Positions 29,361 through 36,018 of a stretch of DNA of 64,000 nucleotides are shown in pieces. Origin of the DNA: Pseudoalteromonas piscicida. Its GTDB lineage: Bacteria > Pseudomonadota > Gammaproteobacteria > Enterobacterales > Alteromonadaceae. Under the pieces are notes generated by a model. The model worked only from the letters and a program-made list of their open reading frames with translations, had not been told where the DNA came from and did not search any database. A program made the position numbers and the translations under genes. Within the stretch, counting starts at the first letter, position 1, and each line of letters starts with the position of its first letter. Location of the stretch: the NCBI RefSeq assembly GCF_000238315.3, contig NZ_CP011924.1, positions 3,588,501-3,652,500 of the forward strand, written 5' to 3'.

Positions 29361-29390
29361 AAAAAAGGGCAGCATAGGCTGCCTTTTTTT
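29361..29390 (+). terminator. Terminator of cytochrome c4 gene
   Basis: AAAAAAGG-GCAGC with ATAG loop and GCTGCC-TTTTTTT forms a classic A-tract/stem/T-tract intrinsic terminator. A second small stem, GAGTTTAC/GTAAACTC, lies just before it. Confidence 0.85.
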
Positions 29391-29401
29391 GTTGTTGAGG
29401 T

Positions 29402-29419
29402 TGTGAGATATATCTCACT
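29402..29419 (+). promoter_or_regulatory. GacA/UvrY-like box 1
   Basis: TGTGAG-ATATAT-CTCACT contains the perfect 16-base palindrome GTGAGATATATCTCAC and resembles the GacA/UvrY consensus TGTAAG-N6-CTTACA. It lies ~190 bases upstream of the predicted start of the Csr-type RNA. The half-site spacing of six excludes a standard CRP site, which would need TGTGA-N6-TCACA. Confidence 0.5.
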
Positions 29420-29448
29420 TTTAATGTAAGACATTTGCTTGTGCAACA

Positions 29449-29466
29449 TGTGAGTTTTAGCTTATT
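29449..29466 (+). promoter_or_regulatory. GacA/UvrY-like box 2
   Basis: TGTGAG-TTTTAG-CTTATT matches TGTRAG-N6-CTTACA in ten of twelve defined positions. It lies 47 bases after box 1, on the same strand. Confidence 0.45.
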
Positions 29467-29555
29467 TTTAAGCTCTTGTTCAGTGTAAGTTTATGTAATT
29501 CATCTTTTTTCTGTTTAATTAAAAAAATTAAGGTAAGAAATTTGTTATTAAACAG

Positions 29556-29583
29556 TTGTAACTCAAGCTCAGGAGCGTAGATT
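29556..29583 (+). promoter_or_regulatory. Candidate promoter of the Csr-type RNA
   Basis: TTGTAA (29556-29561) and TAGATT (29578-29583) are 16 bases apart, predicting a start near 29590, at the beginning of the GGA-rich region. Confidence 0.5.
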
Positions 29584-29589
29584 ATTCGT

Positions 29590-29892
29590 TGTCGCCAAGC
29601 AATACAAAAAAAGGGACAATTCGATACGGAAGCGTAGGTGGCAAAGTTGTGTATCTAGTTGGATACGAAGGACTATCAAGAAAGCGTCAGGAAGACCGAG
29701 AATAAGAAAATCACGGAAGTCTCATAATAAAAACAATATGGAAAGTGTCACGGAAGTCTAAAATAAAAACAATACGGACGACAATAAAATAAAAAGAATA
29801 ATAATAAGACTTAAAAGTCGAAGGGAGAAGTGTCCAGTTGTGACGCTCAGATTAGTAGGCGGTAGAGAGTGATCTCTGCCGCCTTTTTATTT
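29590..29892 (+). ncRNA. CsrB/RsmZ-like CsrA-sequestering RNA candidate
   Basis: About 300 non-coding bases contain ten GGA motifs, at about 29614, 29628, 29661, 29670, 29690, 29715, 29740, 29752, 29776 and 29824, many as ACGGAAG or CAGGAAG. A module TCACGGAAGTC...AATAAAAACAATAYGGA is repeated at 29711-29742 and 29748-29778, with a diverged third copy just before. The RNA ends in a strong terminator: GGCGG-T-AGAGA / TCTCT-G-CCGCC (29858-29883) plus TTTTTATTT. Repeated GGA sites, an intrinsic terminator and upstream GacA/UvrY-like boxes are the hallmarks of CsrB/RsmZ RNAs that titrate CsrA. The exact family is inferred. Confidence 0.72.
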
Positions 29893-29919
29893 GGTTGCCT
29901 CTATTATACCTGATACAAT
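29891..29919 (+). promoter_or_regulatory. Candidate promoter of the methyltransferase gene
   Basis: TTGGTT (29891-29896), a 17-base spacer and TACAAT (29914-29919) form a good sigma-70 promoter directly after the RNA terminator. This argues that translation of the next gene begins downstream of about 29926. Confidence 0.55.
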
Positions 29920-29950
29920 AGCCGCCTTATTAAGCAATCACTGTCGACCA

Positions 29951-30604
29951 TTGCAAGATTCAACTCTATTCAGTTGTGGCCTGTGCCAAGGTAATCAGCT
30001 TGAAACCTACCATCAAGACAAGTATCGACTGTACTGGCAATGTCAAACCTGCCAGTTGGTGATGGTTGATCCCAAGTCGAGATTAACACCAGCTCAAGAA
30101 AAGGCCATTTATGATAGCCATGAAAACGATCTGGCCGATGAAGGCTATCGTCGCTTTCTAGCACGAGTGGCGGATCCACTGTTGGCGCGTTTGGTGACGC
30201 CAAGCCAAGGTTTAGACTTTGGCTGTGGGCCAGGCCCGCTGCTTGCGAAAATGCTTGAAGAAGCTGGGCATCAGGTGGCTTTGTTTGACCTGTACTATGC
30301 TAATGATGCCAGTGTACTGACTCGTCAGTATGACTTTATCGTGAGTACAGAAGTGGTGGAACATTTAGCAGAACCTGCAAAAGTATTAACGCAATTGTTA
30401 GCATGCTTAAAAGTGGGAAAGCCGCTGGCATTGATGACCAAGCTCGTCATTGATAAAGCACGCTTTGCGAATTGGCACTATAAAAATGACCTAACGCATA
30501 TTTCATTTTTTAGCCAAGAAAGCTTTGCGTATTTTGCCGCGCAGCAGGATTGTGAATTAGAATTTATTGGGAATGATGTCATCATTCTCACCAAGCGTAG
30601 TTAG
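29951..30604 (+). CDS. Class I SAM-dependent methyltransferase with N-terminal zinc-ribbon-like cysteines
   Basis: The ~217-residue protein starts with cysteine pairs CGLC and CQTC, likely a zinc ribbon, followed by QLVMVDP and a Rossmann methyltransferase domain. Motif I is LDFGCGPGPLLAKMLEEAG and the post-motif is YDFIVSTEVVEHLAEP (Methyltransf_12/23 type). The substrate is unknown. No ATG precedes the cysteines. TTG codons at 29891 and 29951 are in frame; 29951 is chosen because a promoter covers 29891-29919. It is followed 24 bases later by yihI. Confidence 0.72.
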   Translation: MQDSTLFSCGLCQGNQLETYHQDKYRLYWQCQTCQLVMVDPKSRLTPAQEKAIYDSHENDLADEGYRRFLARVADPLLARLVTPSQGLDFGCGPGPLLAKMLEEAGHQVALFDLYYANDASVLTRQYDFIVSTEVVEHLAEPAKVLTQLLACLKVGKPLALMTKLVIDKARFANWHYKNDLTHISFFSQESFAYFAAQQDCELEFIGNDVIILTKRS

Positions 30605-30628
30605 CGCGAGAATTTTGGATAACCAATT

Positions 30629-31216
30629 ATGACCAGAAAGAAAAAGACACGTAAAGTTGCAGCCAATGGAACACCAAGGCTGAGTAAAGAAAAGCTACAA
30701 GCGTTACGTGCGCTTAAAGAGCAGCGTAGCAAAAAAACCAAGGGTAAAAAGCCGGGTTCGAGAAATGCACCAGAGATCCTAGTGAAAGAGCAATCAAACA
30801 CGACGACCAATAAAGATCCGCGTGTTGGTAGTAAAAAGCCCATTTCTTTGGTTGCAGAGCCACAATCGGCTGAGTCGAATACACAGCCTGAGATGAAGCG
30901 CCATCTACAGCCACAAGTTAAGTTAACTACAGCGGTAGAGACGTTAACTCCAGAGCAAGAGCTTGAGCAGTTAGAAAATGACGAACGCTTGATGGCGCTA
31001 CTTGAACGCCATGAACGCGGTGAACTGCTAACAGGTAAAGATGCGAAATACTTCAATCGCGGCATTGCACGTCATCAGGAAATATGTGAGATCTTAGGAA
31101 TTGATGATGAGTTTGAAGAAGGCGATATGCTAGATGATGATCCAATGGATCAGTTTATGAGTAATGATCTAGCAAATGAATGGTTAGACGACGACTTTGA
31201 GGAAGATGATAAGTAA
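30629..31216 (+). CDS. yihI: Der GTPase-activating protein YihI
   Basis: The 195-residue protein has the YihI layout: a highly basic N terminus (MTRKKKTRKVAANGTPR), KKPGSRN, a linker rich in Gln and Thr, a helical core (LTPEQELEQLENDERLMALLERHERGE) and an acidic C terminus (DDEFEEGDMLDDDP). In E. coli YihI stimulates the GTPase Der and so regulates 50S assembly, which fits the nearby ribosome GTPase gene engB. TAATG couples it to the DUF2489 gene. Confidence 0.88.
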   Translation: MTRKKKTRKVAANGTPRLSKEKLQALRALKEQRSKKTKGKKPGSRNAPEILVKEQSNTTTNKDPRVGSKKPISLVAEPQSAESNTQPEMKRHLQPQVKLTTAVETLTPEQELEQLENDERLMALLERHERGELLTGKDAKYFNRGIARHQEICEILGIDDEFEEGDMLDDDPMDQFMSNDLANEWLDDDFEEDDK

Positions 31217-31731
31217 TGAATACTGCATGGATCATCGCAATCATTATTGGTGCCCTGATTATTGCTGGACTGGCGTTTTACGCGGGTAAATTACTATGGC
31301 AGCTGAAGGTACAAAAAGAGCAGATTGCCAAACATCGCGAGCAAAAGGCTGCTGAGCTTGAAAAGTCACGGCAGCAGCGCAATGGAAAAATTGCGGATAG
31401 CGTTAACTTGATCGCGCGTGCGATGAAGGAAAAACAATGTGAATATTCTGAAGGGTGTTTACGAGTTTGGGTACTCATCTCGCAATATAGCTTTGACGAG
31501 GAAGTTGACTTACAACAGAGTTATCCTGGTGTTTATCAGATGTATGATGAAGTCAAAGAAATGCCAACTCATGACGCGCGTAAGAAGTATTCTAAAAAAG
31601 AGATTTTCAAAATGGATAGCCAGCGTTGGCGTGCTGAAGAGCGCCTAGAAGCGGAGATCTTACAGGACTGTGAAAAGCTGATAGCGCGCTTTAAAGCGGC
31701 TGCTGGCAGTGAAAATGTCGTGTTTCAGTAA
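31216..31731 (+). CDS. DUF2489 family membrane-anchored protein
   Basis: The 171-residue protein has one N-terminal membrane helix (WIIAIIIGALIIAGLAFYAG) and a cytoplasmic coiled-coil domain with many charged residues. The segments SVNLIARAMKEKQCEYSEGCLR and YPGVYQMYDEVKEMPTHDARKKYSKKE fit DUF2489. The start codon overlaps the yihI stop by one base. The function is unknown; genes of this type commonly follow yihI in related genera. A terminator lies downstream. Confidence 0.75.
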   Translation: MNTAWIIAIIIGALIIAGLAFYAGKLLWQLKVQKEQIAKHREQKAAELEKSRQQRNGKIADSVNLIARAMKEKQCEYSEGCLRVWVLISQYSFDEEVDLQQSYPGVYQMYDEVKEMPTHDARKKYSKKEIFKMDSQRWRAEERLEAEILQDCEKLIARFKAAAGSENVVFQ

Positions 31732-31779
31732 GTTGTCTTTTGAAAATGGGTAAGTGAATCCTTATCCAAACTTCAGATT

Positions 31780-31805
31780 AAACGCCCCAAGTGGGCGTTT
31801 TTAAT
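31780..31805 (+). terminator. Terminator after DUF2489 gene
   Basis: AAACGCCC and GGGCGTTT form an eight-pair stem around CAAGT, followed by TTAATT, ending the yihI-DUF2489 transcript. Confidence 0.75.
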
Positions 31806-31909
31806 TATAAATAAGAAACTTTTAACGCAGCTAGCGTCAGATTTATTCCTTCAAACTGAGCATGAATTAAGACTAATTGCTATAAGTATTAAGTCAAACA
31901 GGTATGATT

Positions 31910-32596
31910 TTACTCTGCAATGTATTCACACTCGGTCAGCACTAAGGCGTCTTTGCATTGGTAATATACTTCCACTTGTTGTCCTTCGCCTAAATCCTTG
32001 TGTAGCGTTTCCACCAAAGTGAAAATAAGTTTCTTGTCATCAAACTGAGTCAGCTTGACGGCATCAAAGCCAAAGAATTTTTGCACCGTGCTATAAAGTG
32101 CCTTAAATATGCTTTCTTTGGCCGAGAAAATAACAGTCAATGGGCAGTGCACTTGCTCGCCGAACAGCGCAAAAATTTCAGCTTCTTCAGGATGTAGAAT
32201 TTGTCGTTGTAGTTCGACTTCCTGCTTCGGTTTCATATCTCTTTCGATATCAATGCCTAAGCCTTTCACGGCGATATCATCTGTAGCAATCGCAGCCGCG
32301 ATCCCTCGAGTATGGGTGATACTGGCAACAATATTAGCAGGCCAGATAGGCGCCCGATCGGAGCCGTTAAGCAGCGTAAAGTCACCTTGTCCAAATTGCG
32401 CTAGGCAAGTCTTGGCACATATTCGTCCTGCTAAAAACTCGGCTCGCCTTTTCGCTACCGCTTTATCAAGTGAAGCGGGCAGGAGTATATTTTGTTGTTC
32501 AAAGGAAAGCGCGTCAAAGCTGTCAGGATCAAACTGAATGCAATGAAAATGGTGTGAGAGATAGGGGGTAAATAGGTGACTCTGAGTGCTTTGCAA
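31910..32596 (-). CDS. 4'-phosphopantetheinyl transferase (Sfp/EntD type)
   Basis: The 228-residue enzyme transfers phosphopantetheine from CoA to carrier proteins. Family motifs are visible: RRAEFLAGRICAK, ASITHTRGIAAA, the Mg-binding GLGIDIERD and FSAKESIFKALYS. It probably activates carriers of non-ribosomal peptide, polyketide or siderophore synthesis rather than AcpS targets, but no such synthase is in the window. The start is TTG at 32596 with GGGAG six bases upstream; no ATG lies before the conserved region. Confidence 0.85.
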   Translation of the reverse strand: MQSTQSHLFTPYLSHHFHCIQFDPDSFDALSFEQQNILLPASLDKAVAKRRAEFLAGRICAKTCLAQFGQGDFTLLNGSDRAPIWPANIVASITHTRGIAAAIATDDIAVKGLGIDIERDMKPKQEVELQRQILHPEEAEIFALFGEQVHCPLTVIFSAKESIFKALYSTVQKFFGFDAVKLTQFDDKKLIFTLVETLHKDLGEGQQVEVYYQCKDALVLTECEYIAE

Positions 32597-32657
32597 AGCT
32601 GACTCCCGTTTTCGTATCCATTATTACAAGGCTGATATTGCGCCTCTAATTCGCTTT

Positions 32658-32687
32658 GGACGCTTAGTGTGCATGAGCTAAGCGTCC
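32658..32687. repeat. Perfect inverted repeat between reductase and transferase genes
   Basis: GGACGCTTAG and CTAAGCGTCC form a ten-pair stem around TGTGCATGAG, 30 bases after the FMN reductase stop. There is no T tract on either side; it may be a 3'-end hairpin. Confidence 0.5.
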
Positions 32688-32716
32688 ATAGCAAGATATG
32701 AACGAGAGATTAAAAG

Positions 32717-33283
32717 TTATTTTAACTTACTTGCAACGGACACCAGTTGCAGAGCGAGGCTTGATACTTTCTCAGCAAGTTCTGGGTCTTTAATTTTACC
32801 TTGGTCATCAAATACATTAAATGCGCCAGGTACAGCCAATTGGTCTGCGAGTACTAAACTGCCAATGCCAGACAACACATCACGGACATGGTTTAGGCCG
32901 CGTAATCCACCTAAGCCGCCTGGTGAGGCTGCATAGAGCGCCACTACCTTGTTTCTAAATGCTGGCACTGCACCTTGTTCTGTTCTAGACGCCCAGTCTA
33001 TTGCATTTTTGAGCACCGCAGTGAAAGAACCATTGTATTCTGGGCTTGCTAATAGAATACCATCGGCATCGCGCAGCTTGTCTTTTAAAAGTTGAGCACC
33101 TTTTGGTGTGCCTTGCGCTTCAAGATCTTCATCGAACATTGGAATATCTAAATCTTGTAACTTGATCACTTCTACTTCTGCGCCACTTTCTAGTGCAAAG
33201 TTTGCCGCGGCTTGGATGAGTAATTGGTTGTAGCTGTCTTTTCTTAAACTGCCTGCTAGTGCGATAATTTTTGCTGTAGTCAT
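32717..33283 (-). CDS. NADPH-dependent FMN reductase (ChrR/YieF-like)
   Basis: The 188-residue flavodoxin-fold quinone or chromate-type reductase has the FMN phosphate loop GSLRKDSYNQLLI, LLASPEYNGSFTAVLKNAIDW, and ASPGGLGGLRG, which closes over the flavin. Such enzymes reduce quinones by two electrons and protect against oxidants. It is divergent from the LysR gene, a common regulator-target arrangement. Its first 43 codons also occur in the truncated copy at 34276-34403. Confidence 0.88.
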   Translation of the reverse strand: MTTAKIIALAGSLRKDSYNQLLIQAAANFALESGAEVEVIKLQDLDIPMFDEDLEAQGTPKGAQLLKDKLRDADGILLASPEYNGSFTAVLKNAIDWASRTEQGAVPAFRNKVVALYAASPGGLGGLRGLNHVRDVLSGIGSLVLADQLAVPGAFNVFDDQGKIKDPELAEKVSSLALQLVSVASKLK

Positions 33284-34275
33284 CTTGCTGATACCTTATT
33301 TTGTTTCGTTAAAGTGATAGTAGCAAAATTTTACTTGCACAAAACCGAAATAAACGCAAAGCTTGTGTGCATATATGCACAGAGGTGGTTATGGATAAAT
33401 TCACAGATTGGCAGGATCTTAAGGTCGCTTACACGGTTGCCAAGCTTGGCACCTTATCAGCGGCGGCTGAGCATTTAGAGATCCACCACAGTACGGTACT
33501 GAGACGAATAAATAGCTTAGAAGAAGCATTGGGAACGCGGTTATTTCACCGTCATGCCCGAGGTTATCAGGTAACACAGGCAGGAGAAAAGCTACTTGCG
33601 ACGGCGAGTCAAATAGACGAGCGCTTGATGGAGTTGAGTACTTCTATTGTTGCCTCGGACAGTCAGCTTAGAGGTAAGCTTTTGGTGACAACGGTCAGTG
33701 GCTTTATGGATATGCTCTCGGAGCCTTGTTTGACTTTTCAGCAATTACACCCACAGGTACAACTTGAAGTCATTCTCGACCAAAAGCGTTTACGCTTAGA
33801 TCACGGACAGGCGCATGTAGCGGTGAGGGCAGGACCAAAGCCCGATGAGCCCGACTACATAGTGCAGCATCTAAATACTTTAGAAGCAGGCTTGTATGCG
33901 TCTTCAAGCTATATCAAGCGTATGGGGATCCCTAAAACACTTGAAGCGTTACAGGCGCATTACTTTGTCTCTGGTGTGGCCGGATTTAATGCAAGAGTGC
34001 CATATTTCGCTTGGGTAGATGAACATATCCCTGAGACACAAGTGACGCTTAGGGTATCTGAAACGTCAGATGCGTCGCGTGCCATTGTTAATGGCTTAGG
34101 TATTGGTGGGCTACAGCACGATGTAGCAAAACGTTACCCAGATTTACAGCCGGTGTTGCGTGATGAGTTAAAATGGCTAAGCCAAGTTTGGCTAGTTACC
34201 CATGTACTGGTTCATCGAACGGCCAAAGTACAGGCATTATGTGACGTGTTAAAGCGCCATTTTGCTAACCTGAAC
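33156..34275. repeat. Tandem direct duplication, copy 1 (1120 bp)
   Basis: Bases 33156-34275 recur at 34276-35395 with offset 1120 and no difference in the lines compared. The unit holds the 5' end of the FMN reductase gene, the divergent promoter region and the whole LysR coding region except its stop. The repeats share the two-base junction TG (33156, 34276, 35396), as expected for a microhomology-mediated duplication. Confidence 0.95.
33366..33381. promoter_or_regulatory. Palindromic operator candidate between reductase and lysR
   Basis: TGTGCATATATGCACA is a perfect 16-base palindrome ending nine bases before the LysR ATG and 80 bases from the reductase ATG. It could be the binding site of this LysR protein. 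The identical site recurs at 34486-34501 in the duplication. Confidence 0.5.
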
Positions 34276-34353
34276 TGTAACTTGATCACTTCTACTTCTG
34301 CGCCACTTTCTAGTGCAAAGTTTGCCGCGGCTTGGATGAGTAATTGGTTGTAG
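33391..34353 (+). CDS. LysR family transcriptional regulator, copy 1 with chimeric tail
   Basis: The protein has 320 residues. An N-terminal winged helix-turn-helix (WQDLKVAYTVAKLGTLSAAAEHLEIHHSTVLRRINSLEEALGTRLFHR) is followed by a LysR substrate domain from about residue 90. Residues 1-295 are identical to copy 2. The native stop has been lost at the duplication junction, so translation continues 25 codons into antisense reductase sequence (tail CNLITSTSAP...MSNWL). The ATG at 33391 is preferred because AGAGGTGG precedes it; a GTG at 33367 lies inside the palindrome. Whether the tail affects function is unknown. Confidence 0.88.
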   Translation: MDKFTDWQDLKVAYTVAKLGTLSAAAEHLEIHHSTVLRRINSLEEALGTRLFHRHARGYQVTQAGEKLLATASQIDERLMELSTSIVASDSQLRGKLLVTTVSGFMDMLSEPCLTFQQLHPQVQLEVILDQKRLRLDHGQAHVAVRAGPKPDEPDYIVQHLNTLEAGLYASSSYIKRMGIPKTLEALQAHYFVSGVAGFNARVPYFAWVDEHIPETQVTLRVSETSDASRAIVNGLGIGGLQHDVAKRYPDLQPVLRDELKWLSQVWLVTHVLVHRTAKVQALCDVLKRHFANLNCNLITSTSAPLSSAKFAAAWMSNWL

Positions 34354-34403
34354 CTGTCTTTTCTTAAACTGCCTGCTAGTGCGATAATTTTTGCTGTAGT
34401 CAT
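34276..34403 (-). pseudogene. Truncated copy of the FMN reductase gene
   Basis: Starting at 34403, the first 43 residues are identical to the intact reductase (MTTAKIIALAGSLRKDSYN...VIKLQ). At 34276 the frame passes into LysR antisense and stops at 34212, giving a 63-residue product without the flavin-site loops after the first. It was created by the tandem duplication and should be inactive. Confidence 0.85.
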
Positions 34404-35395
34404 CTTGCTGATACCTTATTTTGTTTCGTTAAAGTGATAGTAGCAAAATTTTACTTGCACAAAACCGAAATAAACGCAAAGCTTGTGTGCATATATGCAC
34501 AGAGGTGGTTATGGATAAATTCACAGATTGGCAGGATCTTAAGGTCGCTTACACGGTTGCCAAGCTTGGCACCTTATCAGCGGCGGCTGAGCATTTAGAG
34601 ATCCACCACAGTACGGTACTGAGACGAATAAATAGCTTAGAAGAAGCATTGGGAACGCGGTTATTTCACCGTCATGCCCGAGGTTATCAGGTAACACAGG
34701 CAGGAGAAAAGCTACTTGCGACGGCGAGTCAAATAGACGAGCGCTTGATGGAGTTGAGTACTTCTATTGTTGCCTCGGACAGTCAGCTTAGAGGTAAGCT
34801 TTTGGTGACAACGGTCAGTGGCTTTATGGATATGCTCTCGGAGCCTTGTTTGACTTTTCAGCAATTACACCCACAGGTACAACTTGAAGTCATTCTCGAC
34901 CAAAAGCGTTTACGCTTAGATCACGGACAGGCGCATGTAGCGGTGAGGGCAGGACCAAAGCCCGATGAGCCCGACTACATAGTGCAGCATCTAAATACTT
35001 TAGAAGCAGGCTTGTATGCGTCTTCAAGCTATATCAAGCGTATGGGGATCCCTAAAACACTTGAAGCGTTACAGGCGCATTACTTTGTCTCTGGTGTGGC
35101 CGGATTTAATGCAAGAGTGCCATATTTCGCTTGGGTAGATGAACATATCCCTGAGACACAAGTGACGCTTAGGGTATCTGAAACGTCAGATGCGTCGCGT
35201 GCCATTGTTAATGGCTTAGGTATTGGTGGGCTACAGCACGATGTAGCAAAACGTTACCCAGATTTACAGCCGGTGTTGCGTGATGAGTTAAAATGGCTAA
35301 GCCAAGTTTGGCTAGTTACCCATGTACTGGTTCATCGAACGGCCAAAGTACAGGCATTATGTGACGTGTTAAAGCGCCATTTTGCTAACCTGAAC
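34276..35395. repeat. Tandem direct duplication, copy 2 (1120 bp)
   Basis: This is the second copy of the unit at 33156-34275. It restores a natural LysR end and carries a 5' fragment of the reductase gene fused to the end of LysR copy 1 in antisense. It includes a second copy of the palindrome at 34486-34501. Confidence 0.95.
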
Positions 35396-35398
35396 TGA
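34511..35398 (+). CDS. LysR family transcriptional regulator, copy 2 with native end
   Basis: The 295-residue protein is identical to copy 1 up to ...HFANLN and ends at TGA (35396-35398), the likely ancestral stop. The winged helix-turn-helix and effector domain are complete. The stop overlaps the first base of the MITE-like repeat that follows. Its upstream region carries the same palindrome and ribosome site as copy 1, so both copies should be expressed if the promoter lies within the duplicated unit. Confidence 0.9.
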   Translation: MDKFTDWQDLKVAYTVAKLGTLSAAAEHLEIHHSTVLRRINSLEEALGTRLFHRHARGYQVTQAGEKLLATASQIDERLMELSTSIVASDSQLRGKLLVTTVSGFMDMLSEPCLTFQQLHPQVQLEVILDQKRLRLDHGQAHVAVRAGPKPDEPDYIVQHLNTLEAGLYASSSYIKRMGIPKTLEALQAHYFVSGVAGFNARVPYFAWVDEHIPETQVTLRVSETSDASRAIVNGLGIGGLQHDVAKRYPDLQPVLRDELKWLSQVWLVTHVLVHRTAKVQALCDVLKRHFANLN

Positions 35399-35606
35399 TA
35401 CCAATTGCACTAAGTCTCCAATCAATTTGAAGGGTGAAATACCATATTAGCGTCGTTAAAAATTTCTCATTTAGAACAACTAAATAGCAAAATTTTTGCC
35501 TTGCCTATATGGATATAGGTACCTTGGCGGTAGCAGGACGCGAGAGCGGAGCTACTAAAGTTATTTCTCCGCTTCAAATAGCTCATTTACCTAATACAAT
35601 TGGTAT
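35398..35606. mobile_element. MITE-like element with terminal inverted repeats
   Basis: ATACCAATTG (35398-35407) and CAATTGGTAT (35597-35606) are perfect terminal inverted repeats bounding 209 non-coding bases. The left end continues as GCACTAAG, nearly matching the start of the repeat at 54218 (ATACCAACTGCACTTAAG). No transposase or convincing target duplication is seen. It abuts the LysR stop codon. Confidence 0.55.
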
Positions 35607-35631
35607 GAGGTTAAGAGAATTACGGCTGGCG

Positions 35632-36018
35632 TTATTTTTCCAGCTTTTTGCAGCTAACTTTACTGAGCACGACATAAGTATCCTTTTTCGGATAGTAGAG
35701 CACACACTGGGTGTCACGAAGCTGCAAGATGAAACTCTCATAAGCGAGATTATGTGCGCCTAAAATTGGACTGCCATTGCCATCTAGGCTTTGGCCATGC
35801 TCAAGCAGTAGTGTTGGGCTACGTTGAAAAACGGTACTTGCGAGAGTCGGTGGTAAACCGCCTTTGAGTTTTACTATAGCTTGCTTGAGTTGTGATAACA
35901 CTTCGGGCGAAGATGTCGAGAGTACAGCTTCATTAACCGAAGTTGATGCAGGCGCGCTATTGCACGCTTGCATCAATAAAGCCAAAGCGGTGATTTTCAC
36001 CGCTTTTAGCAGCGCCAT
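35632..36018 (-). CDS. Small lipoprotein of unknown function
   Basis: The 128-residue protein has a lipobox (LALLMQAC) and a Ser/Thr-rich linker. Its C-terminal domain has ILGAHNLAYESFILQLRDTQCVLYYPKKDTYVVLSKVSCKK and two cysteines that could pair. It overlaps the S41 peptidase gene by one base (TAATG), so it is co-translated and probably acts with that enzyme. No known family was recognised. Confidence 0.65.
   Translation of the reverse strand: MALLKAVKITALALLMQACNSAPASTSVNEAVLSTSSPEVLSQLKQAIVKLKGGLPPTLASTVFQRSPTLLLEHGQSLDGNGSPILGAHNLAYESFILQLRDTQCVLYYPKKDTYVVLSKVSCKKLEK

Noticed and set aside
29402..29419. CRP site
   Set aside because: The half-sites TGTGA and TCACT are eight bases apart rather than six.
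32455..32694. Open frame overlapping the 5' end of the phosphopantetheinyl transferase gene
   Set aside because: It is a frame-shifted shadow of the transferase gene, whose own TTG start has a good ribosome site.
35509..35763. 84-codon plus-strand reading frame across the MITE-like repeat
   Set aside because: It starts inside the repeat, runs antisense into the lipoprotein gene and has no ribosome site or protein-like composition.
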